In this document: one piece after another, positions 41,965-52,606 of the stretch | Numbering within the stretch: position 1 is the stretch's first letter | Layout: each line of letters opens with the position of its first letter | Assembly: GCA_964016985.1 (NCBI GenBank) | Contig: OZ024824.1 | Span: 125,462,803 to 125,526,802, forward strand | Reading direction: 5' to 3' | DNA from: Anodontia alba | Taxonomy: Eukaryota > Mollusca > Bivalvia > Lucinida > Lucinidae | Length of the DNA: 64,000 nt | Translations under genes and position numbers: made by a program | Notes under the pieces: model-generated | Told to the model about the DNA's origin: nothing | The model's database searches: none | Seen by the model: only the letters and a program-made list of their open reading frames with translations

Positions 41965-42240
41965 GGATATTTCATGCGAATCGTTTTCAGAAAAGAGGCT
42001 TGACATTTCATGTGAATAGTCTATATTGTATGTGAATTGTCTTTTGAAAACAAGGCGAGATTTCATGTGAATTGTCTGTCAGACAGACTGGTCACCTTAA
42101 ATGTCAAACCTTATACTCCTTGAAAAACTGACAGATGATTCACATGAAATGTCTGGTCTTATTTTTCCCTGAAAGATAAAAAACCCTAAATATTTCAAAA
42201 TGTCGTGTGCTGTAGCTGTGATTGGCACCATAAGGGCTAA
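41965..42240. mobile_element. E2-type element with multiplied arms
   Basis: CATTTCATGTGAAT recurs about three times on the plus strand, with complementary ATTCACATGAAATGTC near 42140. TAAGGGCTAA end. The longest E2 form here. Confidence 0.6.
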
Positions 42241-42492
42241 TGGACTACGACCCAGTCTCACCCGGCATTAATTCATTTTCAAATCTTCAATAACTGGTAA
42301 GTTGTTTTAATCCTGCAAAACGTTAGATAGAGTTAAGCAAATATTGCCAATACTGATAACATTATGATTTAATACATTTTTTGTCAGGCTAAAGTATGAA
42401 TCGAAGGACAGTCAAATTATTAAAGTTTAACTCTATTTTCATTATACACCACAATATAAACCTCCGTGAACAGTGTACGTAAATACCTAAAG

Positions 42493-42494
<2 letters not shown>

Positions 42495-42551
<57 letters not shown>
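42495..42551. repeat. (CT)n microsatellite
   Basis: About 28 CT units followed by a short GT run. Confidence 0.98.
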
Positions 42552-42554
<3 letters not shown>

Positions 42555-42639
42555 TGTGTGCGTGTGTTTGTGTGTGCTAAACCTGTCTTTTCAAAACAAA
42601 AAAAATCAGTATTCAAAGCTGAAATAATTTTTTAGACAA

Positions 42640-42675
42640 CAACAACAACAACAACAACAATAATAATAATAATGA
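42640..42675. repeat. (CAA)n(TAA)n microsatellite
   Basis: CAA repeats pass into TAA repeats. Confidence 0.95.
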
Positions 42676-42786
42676 TAACAAAGTATTCCTCCGAAATAGT
42701 GATCCTTTGAAAACATAGAACAAATCAAAAACGGAAAATAATAGAGGCCCTGTTTGGAAATACTACTGTTACCTCGAGGATAACAT

Positions 42787-42894
42787 TTAACCCTTGCCAC
42801 TTTCTGGGCAGATTCAGCAGACGACAAACGGGTGATATTTTTCTTATTTTTCCCAGAAAATAGGCTTTGACATAACATTTAATGGAGACAATTT
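42787..42894. mobile_element. E-type left half
   Basis: TTAACCCTTGCCACTTTCTG left end, CAGCAGACGAC, TTTTTCTTATTTTTCCCAGA and GGCTTTGACAT, then truncated at GGAGACAATTTTT. Confidence 0.65.
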
Positions 42895-43085
42895 TTGTGG
42901 CCTCCTGTTTGCGTTCCTGCACACCAAACGCTTTCTGTAAATGGGTCTGCTCTAAAGGGTAAGTATTTACTCCTAAGAGGAGAAGGTTCTTTTCTTTTAG
43001 AGTTGACCCCTTTTCAGGAGGAAGGCAAAACAAGTTTGACAGTTGCCTTCCCCGAATGTGTATACATGTATATTCCCCCTCATAT
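42895..43085. mobile_element. O-family hairpin element
   Basis: GTGGCCTCCTGTTTGCGTTC, GGTCTGCTCTAAAGGGTAAG and TTACTCCTAAGAGGAGAAGG, then TCTTTTAGAGTTGACCCC. Arms pair around CTAAGAGGAG. Relatives at 50935, 55470 and 57545. Confidence 0.55.
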
Positions 43086-43964
43086 TTAAGAATGTTTGCT
43101 ATGATCGCCAGACTACTACTACTACTACTACTACTGAATATAAAATGCAAATATTTATTCTTTTCAGAATTTTTCAATATTGCATATCAGTAGTACTTAG
43201 TACTGTTGCTGTCGCTATTGCCGCTACTACTACTACTAGGAATAATACAATAGTAGAGCTTAAACTATGATAATGCCGGATGGCTAACTAGTGTACATCA
43301 TTTATTGTATGAGGGTGGGTGTAGGGGATGGCGGAGGATCGTATGTGCGCGTGTGTGTTTATAGTTTATAATAATTATTATTATTATTGTTTTTGTTGTT
43401 GTTGTTGTCGTCGCCGTCGTTGTTGTTTCTTTATAATCTCTTTGTACATACGATCATACCCGTTTACTTGTACATGTTTGTTATCTTTCAATTGTTATGT
43501 CTATCATTGCCAACATTTAATAAATGATCAATTCAACTGAGAAAAGATAATATTTACTGTCACTCTGAGTGCCAGGTTTTCAAGGGGTTTAAATAAAATG
43601 TACTTTTTGATGTTTTATTTCCACTAAGTGATCAAAACGTTTCACTTTATATCTAGATGGGAAAATCAATGCAAACTTTCAATCATAATTGGTATGTTGA
43701 AATGTAGAAATTTTCTCAATTTTGCGTTTGCTTCAATGCAAAATGTAATTTTTTTTTTTCTACATTTTATGTTGATATCGACGCAAAATGTACAAATTTG
43801 CAAAAAGGTTCCATTAGTGTATGTGGTTGTTTAATGTCTTCCCACATGGGGATGTAATTTTTGGTCACTGTTGTCTGTCTATACGTATAAGGCAAATCAC
43901 CGACTATGAACTACGCTGTAACATACGTACATCTGTTTGTACTCAGTCTAATTTCATTTGTCTT
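43086..43964. repeat. microsatellite-rich spacer, no gene
   Basis: (CTA)n at 43107-43136, CTACTACTACTA near 43225, (TTA)n at 43371-43387 and (TTG/TCG)n at 43388-43430. No coding similarity. Confidence 0.7.
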
Positions 43965-44060
43965 TAGTGCACTGGATACACCTGGTAATTTTGCTGCCAT
44001 TTTACAAGGGTGACCACTTTTGTGTCTTCCTGTTTGCTTTCCTGCACACCAAGTCCCATC
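43965..44060. mobile_element. O-family fragment
   Basis: TTTTACAAGGGTGACCACTT and TTCCTGTTTGCTTTCCTGCA match 57580-57640. Confidence 0.5.
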
Positions 44061-44134
44061 TGACAAAGGTTCCAAATCCCATCTAACAAAATCGGAGGAA
44101 GGTGTATTCATATCAGAAAGGTGACTATGAAACT

Positions 44135-44448
44135 GCCGGCCTCGGTGGCTCAGTTGGACGCGCCGTCCGACTGGAGACCAGGAGGTTGCGGGTTCAACCC
44201 TCGCCGAGGTCGGCAACATTCTTTCGTGGAGATTGATCATGAAATATTTTCTACGGTCATTCTCTCCCTTCCGCTGATTCAAGAAGGGCAGTTGTCAGTT
44301 TCTGGCGAAAGAATGTGCACAATACTGGTTAACCGCTTAGAGGACTAAGCCTGTCCAGTAAACGTGTGGTTAGGTAAACTGACCGCGCTCGACATGACCC
44401 TATTGGGTTGACTGGGCCGTAAAACCTCAACGCAAACAACACAAACAA
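44135..44448 (+). mobile_element. tRNA-derived SINE (type 3), intact, with target duplication
   Basis: The perfect 12-bp repeat GACTATGAAACT flanks it (44123-44134 and 44449-44460). A box TGGCTCAGTTGGA at 44146-44158, B box GGTTCAACCC at 44191-44200. Body and AACCTCAACGCAAACAACAC tail. Sits inside the LINE-A reading frame. Confidence 0.95.
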
Positions 44449-44739
44449 GACTATGAAACTATGAGGAAGGATGAGCCAAGATTTACAAAGGAGAAATACT
44501 TAAACCGCCACTCAGGAGCTCGATCAGTACAGGAGAACTTTAATCTGATAACTTCATTCATTCAAGATTCAGCTGAAAAGCATATCCCTTCAAAAACTGG
44601 TAAGACTGTCTCTTCAGTTCTATCAAAAGTAAGAATAAAAATTCGCAGAAGGAATAAAATTCATGCTCAAGCAAAGAAGACGGGTAGTGGTAAACTTCGG
44701 ACAAAAGTTGAAACTCTGAGACGGTAAATCAAGGCTGGC

Positions 44740-44742
<3 letters not shown>

Positions 44743-44812
<70 letters not shown>
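44743..44812. repeat. (AT)n microsatellite
   Basis: About 35 AT units within LINE-A. Confidence 0.98.
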
Positions 44813-44815
<3 letters not shown>

Positions 44816-45453
44816 TTATAAGTGAATAACTTGGTAGGTGATGTAAAGGCAAATCCCAGACACTTCTACAGATACACTGATAGTCAGGAAGAAGACAGGT
44901 ACGGTATTCCACCCCTTAAAAGGGGAGGAAATGGATTTGCAGAATCAATTTGAAAGGACAGAGGAGCTAATGGTCAATTCAGTGATGCATTCAATAAAAG
45001 GAGGTACCATTAACTGGAAGACCGACCCCTTTCATGGTTAGTATTGTTGCGACATCGGAGGGAGTGGTCAAGATACTTCAAGACTTGAATCCTCCTAAAG
45101 CTTTTGGGCCTGATGAGCTTCATCCTAGAGTTCTAAAGGAACTAGCAAATGAACTAGGTCCAGTATTTGCGCATTTGATTCAGCAATCTCTTGATACTGT
45201 GTCCCTGACGTGAGTGCCATGTAAGTTGCTTGAACATATAGTGTTCTCATATATCACGGCTCACTTGGATGAGTAACAACTTTTGTCATACAGGCAATAT
45301 GCATTTAGGAAAAGGCCCAGTTGTGAAACTCGGCTTACTACATTTATAAATGCTTGGGTAAAGATCTTTGACAGGGGAGGGCAGGTTGACGCGTTTATTC
45401 TCGACTTCAAGAAAGCTTTTGACATATTCCCCATAAACTACTTAAAAGCAAGT

Positions 45454-45709
45454 TATTATCCCCGCACTTTTCGAAGAAAAAGTGGGGATATTGTTATACC
45501 CCCCCTCCCCCCACCCCCTTTGTCCGTACGCCCGTCTGTAATGTCACACCATTGCTCCTAGACCATTTAAACTAGAATCTTAAAACTTTCACAGGCGATA
45601 GCCCTATGGATGGGGACTGGAGGAACGCATTTGAAATTTTGATGTGAACGGAGATATGCGATGGCGCTGGCGCGGGGATATGCGATGGCTCGCCATGGAC
45701 TTGCTCTAG
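45454..45709. mobile_element. insertion T in LINE-A
   Basis: Starts TTATCCCCGCACTTTTCGAA, AAAAGTGGGGATATTG and ends near ATGGACTTGCTCTAGT. LINE-A coding breaks at YLKAS and resumes at FGYEIGG. The initial short hairpin (CCCCGCACTTTTCG...AAAGTGGGG) is a style common in mollusc repeats; family unknown. Confidence 0.65.
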
Positions 45710-45790
45710 TTTGGTTATGAAATTGGCGGAAAGACACTCAGATGGCTAGATTCCTTTCTTTGTTACGGAAAACAATGAGGTGTTGGTAAT

Positions 45791-46116
45791 GCTTTAAACC
45801 CCACAGTGGTTTACTCTACTGACCGTTCTAAGGCGATGGTCCCGGTGTTGGTCTTACTCTTTGTTGCTTTGTGGTTTATTCTACGAGGCGATATTTTTTA
45901 TGTCTTACCTTGTGTTATTTTGTTCTTGTGTTTTTCAGTCATTTTAGCATTGCGATTACCTCGCTTTGGGAAGAGAGAGCTAATCTTAGTGCTTTTCGTA
46001 CGTTTGTTCGATTTGTGCTTGTTTGGTTTTGTCTGTTTCCTCTTCCTCTTGGTGTCTGGGAAGGGCTGCGATTTGTGATTGTGGCACTCCCTGGACTTTT
46101 CTCTTACCTTTTTTTT
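45791..46116 (+). mobile_element. M repeat, retroposon-like unit, in LINE-A
   Basis: Starts GCTTTAAACCCCACAGTGGT, ends TTTTCTCTTACC then T(8). GTAATG/GTAACG on the two sides may be a 6-bp target duplication. Long open frames in two registers (45806-46191) are hydrophobic translations of this U-rich repeat, not recognised proteins. Confidence 0.8.
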
Positions 46117-47128
46117 GTAACGAGCTCCGGTTTTGTCTGGTGTCCCACAAGGGACCGTTCTTGGCCTGTTGTTGTCCTCTCTGTACATTAGTGATATTTC
46201 CAAACACATTGACTCAGAAATAAGACTCTTTCAGAGACGACTGTGTCTACCATCGTGAAAATAGGGATGCAGAGGACTCACTGAAACTTCAGAAGGATAT
46301 AGATGAATTAGGATGCTGGGCAAGAAAATGTGGTATATGATTTTCAGCCAAACTAGGAAGAGAACAAATAAAATTGAGGCTTCTTACACTCTAAAGGGAG
46401 CGGTCCTCGATAATGTGGATTTCATTAGATACCTTGGAGTGACAATCATAAATTATTTCAAATGGAATACACATAATAACAACATGTGTACTAAGGCAAA
46501 CAGAACACTTGGTTTCAAAAGACGAAATCTGTATCAATGTCTTCGGGATGTAAAAGAGGCAATGTGTAAAAGTCTTGTTCGTCCGGTTTTGGAATATGGC
46601 AATTGTGTTTGGGACCTCCAGGGTGTGGTTCTTCAAGGAGAAATTTAAAAAGAAAAGAACTGCTAGCTTTATAACTAGCAATTACTGCTTTGAAACTGGG
46701 ATTATAACTGGAATAATAGAAAAATAAGATGGGAGTCGTTCATGAAAGGGAAGAAAGACAATAGACTAATAGTCTCGTACAAAGGTCTAAAGGGTGCTGC
46801 CAGCATTCCAACAAATGACCTTGTTCCCCGCATTAGGCGCTGTAGAAATCATCACTCATTTGACTTTTCAGACCCCCACTGCAAGAACGGACATTTACAA
46901 GGACATGTTTTCCTCAAACCATTAGAGATTGGAATACCTTCCAGATTCGATTATTTCCTCCGCTGAAGGTGCAGAGGATTGTGTGGCTGGATTAACCTGT
47001 TTGATGAGAGTTAGGGACTAATGTATCATATCACAGGTCCTGGTGAATAAATGTCATTGGAAGTGTCACAAGTAACAATTTTGATTCTGGCCCTTAAACC
47101 GAATCTGCCGTTTTCGCTATCTGTATTT

Positions 47129-47421
47129 CATTACGAAAACACGCCTATCCAAATATATTGAAAATTTCACCACCAAAAAGTGAAAGTTTTCAAATAAAAA
47201 CTCTGATATTTTTTCATATATCTGCTCAAACATAGATTGTGGTTACTCGTTAGAACTGCCTCGTTGTTTTTATGCAGAAATAAGAAAAATAATGTATACC
47301 AGTAGTATAGGGTGGCGGTCCATAGTGCCACCCTATACTACTTATACCCCTGTAAACCCCAGTTTTACTATATAAAAGTGGGGTTTGAGGGGTCGATTTA
47401 TATAGGTTTGTTTTCGTGATG
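47129..47421 (+). mobile_element. G-family element with replaced right arm
   Basis: Ends CATTACGAAAACACGCCTAT and ATAGGTTTGTTTTCGTGATG. The left A-like arm (ACATAGATTGTGGTTACTCG) is present but its partner is gone. GTAAACCCCAGTTTTACTAT marks the G right half. An extra perfect hairpin lies at 47301-47342. Confidence 0.75.
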
Positions 47422-47929
47422 CTTCACTTTCGACACATAGAAGAGGGTCTGAAGGGGGTGGGGGGGGGGGGGTTACTGATTGAAAGAAAAAAACGTGGCT
47501 ATTTTCATGCTGATTGGATAAATGTGCCAAATTTGCAGACTAGTGAAAGTAAGAGTCTTAATAAATAAATGAATAAATAAATAAACAATAAGAAAATTTA
47601 AGAATTCAGAATAAACTACTGATTAGAGAAAATTGTAAAATAAAATAATGAACACAGAAATAAAGAACTAAATGCGATTTCAAAGAACGAGAAACATGTG
47701 AAAATATTCTATACAATGATGACAGAAGAATGGGACCCCCTCCACCCCTCCCCCTCCCCCGCACACCTATCATCGCCACCACACACTCCACCACACTCAT
47801 TGCCCGGAACCTCACAGAAATATGAACTGGTTATGTTCCAGAGTTAATTAACTAATTTTAATACTAAAACACTATAGTGAACGTGGTATTTAAATAATGC
47901 ACACCGTGCGTAAACGGCCCTGATATCAC
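47422..47929. other. no recognised gene; poly-G and A-rich runs
   Basis: G run at 47458-47472, AAAT-type repeat near 47560-47582, CCCTCC-rich stretch at 47737-47760. Confidence 0.4.
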
Positions 47930-48110
47930 AAGATTACGTCAACAGCAAAGATCCGGATCAGCCTGTGCCTCCGACCAAGGCATTCTTTGTTCCTCCATAT
48001 ATTAGCCACAGGTTCTGTAAACGGGTAACGAAGGTCCAGAACAGCCTGCGCGGATGCGCAGGCTGATCTGGACATTCATTGCCCACATATACGGTAAAGC
48101 CCCTTCTTCC
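47930..48110. mobile_element. U-type hairpin element
   Basis: AAAGATCCGGATCAGCCTGT on the left. A second hairpin CCTGCGCGGATGCGCAGG with AGGTCCAGAACAG and CTGATCTGGACATTC around it. Related in wording to the B core but with a GCGCA centre. Confidence 0.55.
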
Positions 48111-48430
48111 ACATTGAGAGGATTTTGGCATACGATACTATACCAATTGAGGATCATTATGATAGAAAGCTCACGAGACAATTAACAGTACATATGCTTA
48201 GAATGTAAGGAAGGCGTCTATTCTCTTGAATTTAGAATGAAAGAACTTAATTGTATTAGGTTTCAATTCATTGTTTAAGACACTATCGGAGCATTTAAAA
48301 CCTACAATGAAAAAGAAAGAAAGAAAATGTCACTGATATCTAGAAAACAAACACATTTTTTTTTTGACAAGTGTTTGGAATACTGCTGAATGCAAATAGC
48401 AGACTTCTGACACATTTCACAGAAAAGAAC
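48111..48430. other. no recognised feature
   Basis: No gene or repeat recognised. Confidence 0.35.
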
Positions 48431-48573
48431 TTAACCTTAAATTGCTCTTTAGTAGGTGTTTTTCGTCCTGGCATTTGAACTCTGAAAAGCAAAATGTTAA
48501 TTTCTTAACCTTAAGTTGCTCTTTAGTAGGTGTTTTTTTGTCCTGGCATTTGAGCTCTGAAAAGCAAAATTTC
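48431..48573. repeat. 74-bp tandem duplication
   Basis: TTAACCTTAA(A/G)TTGCTCTTT starts at 48431 and 48505, each followed by AGTAGGTGTTTTT, CCTGGCATTTGA and CTCTGAAAAGCAAAAT. Only a few differences. Confidence 0.95.
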
Positions 48574-49024
48574 TGCTATGTCTTCTTGGACAGCTGTTTC
48601 ATAGGATGGCGTTTTCAATTGTCCTTTTACACTTTTAAATATGAATACAAAGTATTAACCAACTATCTTTCCTACGTTACTCCCACTTTATCACTTTAAA
48701 TACACCTAAAGTTTGAGGTTAAAATTTACAAATCCAGTGTGAGAGTGGCCCACCAAGATTTAAACTTCAGTTTATAGTTTTCACAGCAGTCTTCACGGGA
48801 CACATTAAGTAAGTTCTAACCTAACCTCCCAATAAAAGGTCGATTCTACAATACAACAGCGTTTTTGCAATGTTTCTTTCGCAACTTCTTCAACACTGCT
48901 ATATTCCAAATGTTTGAAAGTAAAAAACTGGTAAAGACCAAGACCGATAAAAATTCTATAAAATTGTGTTCAGCTCATCTTAAAAGTTACACAGTTTCCA
49001 ATATGCACTTTACCTGTTTTAATA
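48574..49024. other. no recognised feature
   Basis: AT-rich, no similarity recognised. Confidence 0.35.
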
Positions 49025-49216
49025 TTAACCCTAGTCCTGCTGAGCCCGGATGTACCCTGCATTTGCAAACAGTGTAGAACCAGATCAGTTGGCTTGATCT
49101 GCACTGTTTGTCATTAAATATGTGAATTTCTATCAAAAACCCGGATCAAGTAATCTGATTGGCTGGAAATAAGAAGTGGGCGTGGCATCTTAATTTATTC
49201 AGCAAGGCGAGGGTTA
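49025..49216 (-). mobile_element. B-family element, TTAA to TTAA, core half deleted
   Basis: Ends TTAACCCTAGTCCTGCTGAG and TTCAGCAAGGCGAGGGTTAA. The core (49066-49110) lost most of one arm: GATCAGTTGGCTTGATCTGC. Confidence 0.8.
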
Positions 49217-49404
49217 AGAATGTGGTATACAGTGTATGTCATGTAATCTACACACAAACAGTAGCATTTCTCGCATGTGATTAAGATTGGTCATTGTCAG
49301 TAATGACAGACGAACTATTGTAATCTATCACAGTGCTCTACTGCAAAGTAACTACATTTGTGACATATTTGTCATTAAGTTGAATGAATACTCCTGGAAA
49401 TTTT

Positions 49405-50145
49405 GGACAACGTATTTATAGATCACTTTCACAGCTTTTCTGTGGAGGACGGCGTTTATGGCGACGCAGAGTGACTGGCTTTTTCACGAAGATAAGCAAT
49501 GTACATTGCGGTTAGTACCTGGTTTGGTGACCGCTTTGATGTGTCACCCACTTGATGATTGACAGTTTTGATGGGTCGATTTGATGGGTAACCGCTTTGA
49601 CGAAGACTCGGCAAACGCCACATTTGGTGGCAGCTGAAAGATGAGAGATGACACCACCATCATCTCCTCATCCCAGTAGCAGGGATAGGAGTCTCTGGTA
49701 GTGTTGCACAGGCTCCTTCCTTAGGTCTGCAGTGTGGGCAGTTATTGACCTCGGGGCTATGTCAAGAAAAGAGGGGAAGAAAGGTAAAGGATTAGGCATA
49801 CAGATCACTTCTACAGCCGTGCTGTGGAAGCTGGCTTTTATGGCGACGCGGGTGGAGTGGTTGGCTTTTTCATGAAGTTAACGCATTTATGCCGACTGGA
49901 CTCTTCTACCACAAGTCTTTGGACAGGTTCATTTCCAATAGAAAGGGTGTCTAGTTAGTTTTTATTAATACCATCTTTTGAGAAATACCTCTATCTATCG
50001 CAAACAATGTTCTGCGGCGTCTGATCTGGGTCTGCACTGTTTGATAGTGTCCCTTTCATGGGACGTTAGACTTATATGGGTTAAGCAAGGGCATCGTGAC
50101 TCGTACCGAAGCTTGACTTCGTAGAAGACTCGGCAAACGCTACAC
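49405..50145. repeat. direct duplication of a ~235-bp block, second copy split by K
   Basis: AGATCACTT, CTGTGGA, TTTATGGCGACGC, TGGCTTTTTCA(C/T)GAAG and GAAGACTCGGCAAACGC occur in order at about 49422-49625 and 49800-50140. Confidence 0.8.
49879..50084. mobile_element. K-family element with TTAA ends
   Basis: Ends TTAACGCATTTATGCC and TTATATGGGTTAA. Half core at about 50002-50042 (CGGCGTCTGATCTGGGTCTG). The sister block at 49490 shows the site without the element. Confidence 0.8.
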
Positions 50146-50689
50146 ACGAAAATTATAAATTGGTCAAGTTCATCAAAACGAGTAGAAACTAAAGGCATCA
50201 ATATATCTCAGCTTGTTTTGAAGTGTTTCTTTTTTTTTTTTTTTTTTTTTTTTGTTTTTGCTATTGTTTTTCAGTCAATATGTGCGCATATTATTTTCAA
50301 CTATATCTCAATGCCATGTTGACATGAATTCACTGTGGCCTTCTACCCGAGACAATCTGCAGATGAAATTGTTTACCAGAACTAAATCAATAGCAACATC
50401 AATAATAATTAGCGGAGAAATTACCTAACAAAAGTACGCTTTCCGTATCTTGGTTACTTAAACGTATAATGGGCTGTTCAGATTCCCATGAGCAGGAGAC
50501 GAGAGTTCATCAGGCAAACTTCAAATTAAAACATCGATATCTGGCCAGAGAAAACATTATATAACAACTAATTTAGCATTTGATAAGATCTTAGGGTGAA
50601 TGGATACACCTGTGTTATTTGTTGTTTGTACTCATGAAACTTTGAAAAAAAAATATGTTTAAACTAATGGATATACCTGACCATGAGGT
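50146..50689. other. no gene; poly-T run
   Basis: T run of about 24 at 50230-50253; otherwise unrecognised. Confidence 0.4.
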
Positions 50690-50920
50690 TGTGAAACTTT
50701 TTTCATACTCAACTCAGCTGAGCATTAAAGTTGTTTTGCTTATAAATCTTAAAATACTGACAAAATTTTGAAATTTCTTTCATGCTCAACTCAGCTGAGC
50801 ATGCTCAGCTGAGTTGAGCTTGAAAAAAAGTTTTAACTATTGGTATTTTTATTTTATGGCCAAGTGAAATTTCATGCTCAGTTGAGTTGAGCATGAAAAA
50901 TGTTTTATAACCTCGGGGCC
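50690..50920. repeat. cluster of TCAACTCAGCTGAGCA palindromes (V)
   Basis: CTCAACTCAGCTGAGCAT occurs near 50708 and 50780, its inverse near 50802 and a variant TGCTCAGTTGAGTTGAGCAT near 50873. The middle pair forms a long perfect hairpin around GAGCATGCTC. Confidence 0.8.
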
Positions 50921-50934
50921 TGGTTCATTTTAGA

Positions 50935-51050
50935 TAGCTTTTGTTACATCCCTTTCTGAAAAGAGGTGTACTCGGGGAGGAAATTCTTCCCTTTTAGAGT
51001 AGACATCTTTTCAGAAGAGAGGCAATGTTCCAGCATGTTCCCGCTGCCAT
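50935..51050. mobile_element. O-family hairpin
   Basis: TCTGAAAAGAGGTGTACTCG against TTTTAGAGTAGACATCTTTT then CAGAAGAGAG. Confidence 0.5.
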
Positions 51051-51084
51051 AATATATCGTGACCATACAGTACAGAGTTTGAAA

Positions 51085-51430
51085 GACGGTTTTGAGTTAC
51101 GTACAGCATTTGTTCCCAAAGATGTTTCCATTAAAATGAATTTGCTGCTGTAAAGAATCTTTAATGAACAGAATATGTAAGGAAGGCCCTTGTTTTATTA
51201 TTATTTCCTAACAGAACATTATGTTTTGTATATTTGTTAGAATCGCCACATATATTTCTTGAAGTATTAAAATCAATGTTCTTGCATAATTTCTGATTAA
51301 CTTTCAACTCTTGAATAATTTCTGATTAACTGTCACCTCGTGAGTGACGATTTCATGCCAGTCAAATTGTCATTATAACAAAGTTTTTTCGTTATATCGA
51401 GTGTCGAGTGTTATAAAGAGGGTTCACTTT
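51085..51430. mobile_element. pogo-like MITE, second copy, degenerate
   Basis: CAGCATTTGTTCCCAAAGAT, TTCCATTAAAATGAATTTGC and GTGTTATAAAGAGGGTTCAC match 13271-13609. The right arm of its hairpin is deleted after TTGTTAGAATCGCC. Confidence 0.7.
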
Positions 51431-51493
51431 AAATAGGTTTTCGAAAAGAAGACATAGCCCAACGGCATTAGCATTGCATCCTTTTGCAATTTA

Positions 51494-51735
51494 CATATAA
51501 GATGGGGCATATCATTTCCTACAAGATCTCATATCCAGCAAGCAATGACTCAGATCAGCCTACGCAAATGCCGATCAAAGTCATTGCTTCGCGCTCGATG
51601 GGTAGCTAAACATCCCAGTGTTCTTTAAATGGACGACAGAGGTTCTGCTTAGAATGTGTGGATGTGCAGGCTGACCTGAGTCATCGCTGGGCGCACAGGT
51701 AATCTTGTAGGAAATGCTGTGCCCCGGCTTATATG
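51494..51735. mobile_element. W element, ~34-bp inverted ends
   Basis: CATATAAGATGGGGCATATC...TTTCCTACAAGAT at the left and ATCTTGTAGGAAATGCTGTG...CCCCGGCTTATATG at the right. U-like words inside (GACTCAGATCAGCCTACGCA). Confidence 0.7.
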
Positions 51736-51816
51736 TTCTGGCTTCAAGACTAGTTGACCAAATACTTTGAAAAGGTTAGACAAATAAGCCACCTCATGAC
51801 AAAACCAACAAAATTG

Positions 51817-51893
51817 CGTGTTCGCCCAGCGAAGACTCAGATCAGCCTTGGCATCTGACCAGTCTGAACAGAGTCTGGGCGCACTTCCATTTT
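51817..51893. mobile_element. U-type hairpin fragment
   Basis: CGCCCAGCGAAGACTCAGAT against GAACAGAGTCTGGGCGC. Confidence 0.5.
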
Positions 51894-52077
51894 GTTGGTT
51901 GGCTCAGATGCTGCAATTTAGCACAAGGAAGAAGATAGTAAATAGATGTCGAGGAAGATCCATAATCAAAGAACATAGTCTACCAATGACTCCAAGGGGA
52001 TGAGCAAACAAACCATGACAAATAGTACACCCGTAACAAACCAACGGAAAATAAAGCAGCCCGCTAGAATTCTGCAT

Positions 52078-52289
52078 TAACCCTTGCCATGCTGAATAAA
52101 TTAAGATACCAGGCCTACTTCCAGCTTTCAGCCAATCAGATATCTAGATCCAGGGTGTTGATATAAATTCATATACTGAATGACAAACAGTGTAGATCCA
52201 GATCAGTTGGCTTCTGAAGAAGCCAACTGATCTGGATCTACACTGTTTGCAAAGGCAGGGTATATCCGGGACAGCAGGACAAGGGTTAA
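52078..52289 (+). mobile_element. B-family element, TTAA to TTAA
   Basis: Ends TTAACCCTTGCCATGCTGAA and ACAGCAGGACAAGGGTTAA. Core at 52184-52251 is near perfect. Confidence 0.85.
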
Positions 52290-52606
52290 GACGTAGATCT
52301 AGAATAATTGGCTTTATTTTTTTTTTTTTTTTTTCATTTGTTACCGTTCTTTAAGTTTACAGCGGTTATCAAGTATTTACTTTTAGTTAACCTGCCAGAA
52401 AAAGGAAAAGACGTTTATTTTTCGAGTTGATGGCATTTTTAGTAGAAGTGTTTTTATGCTTCATTTGTACATATCTATATTTGTATCGTGAATACTGGTC
52501 CAAAGTTACACTCAGTATACTGAATCACCATATGATTTCATAAGAAATGCTCATTTTATGGCATCTGAGTGATCTGCTATTGTGATATTCAGAACTCTTA
52601 GTTTGT
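52290..52606. other. no recognised feature
   Basis: T run at 52316-52333; otherwise unrecognised. Confidence 0.35.

Larger units (their letters stand above)
44100..47055 (+). pseudogene. LINE-A second copy, interrupted
   Basis: Pieces in order: KEKYLNRHSGARSVQENFNL (before RT); DVKANPRHFYRYTDSQEED; GVVKILQDLNPPKAFGPDEL, HPRVLKELANELGPVFAHLI; YAFRKRPSCETRLTTFINAW; FILDFKKAFD (RT box A); FGYEIGGKTLRWLDSFLCYG; LSGVPQGTVLGLLLSSLYIS; then a frameshifted catalytic box (RLFQRRLCL in place of RLFADDCVC); NTHNNNMCTKANRTLGFKRR; KSLVRPVLEYGNCVWDLQGV; IVSYKGLKGAASIPTNDLVP. Same family as 20211-21371. Inserts: SINE, AT repeat, T and M. Endonuclease not seen. Confidence 0.85.

Noticed and set aside
42389..42616. 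Arg-Glu repeat protein frame
   Set aside because: Translation of the CT microsatellite.
44121..44348. Open frames ending MCTILVNRLED at 39958, 44121 and 60374
   Set aside because: They are the same SINE translated three times; no evidence of protein coding.
45806..46209. Overlapping open frames on both strands, one membrane-like, one Lys-rich
   Set aside because: They lie wholly in the M repeat, which is also present at 38696-39040 and interrupts a LINE; both frames are byproducts of its composition.
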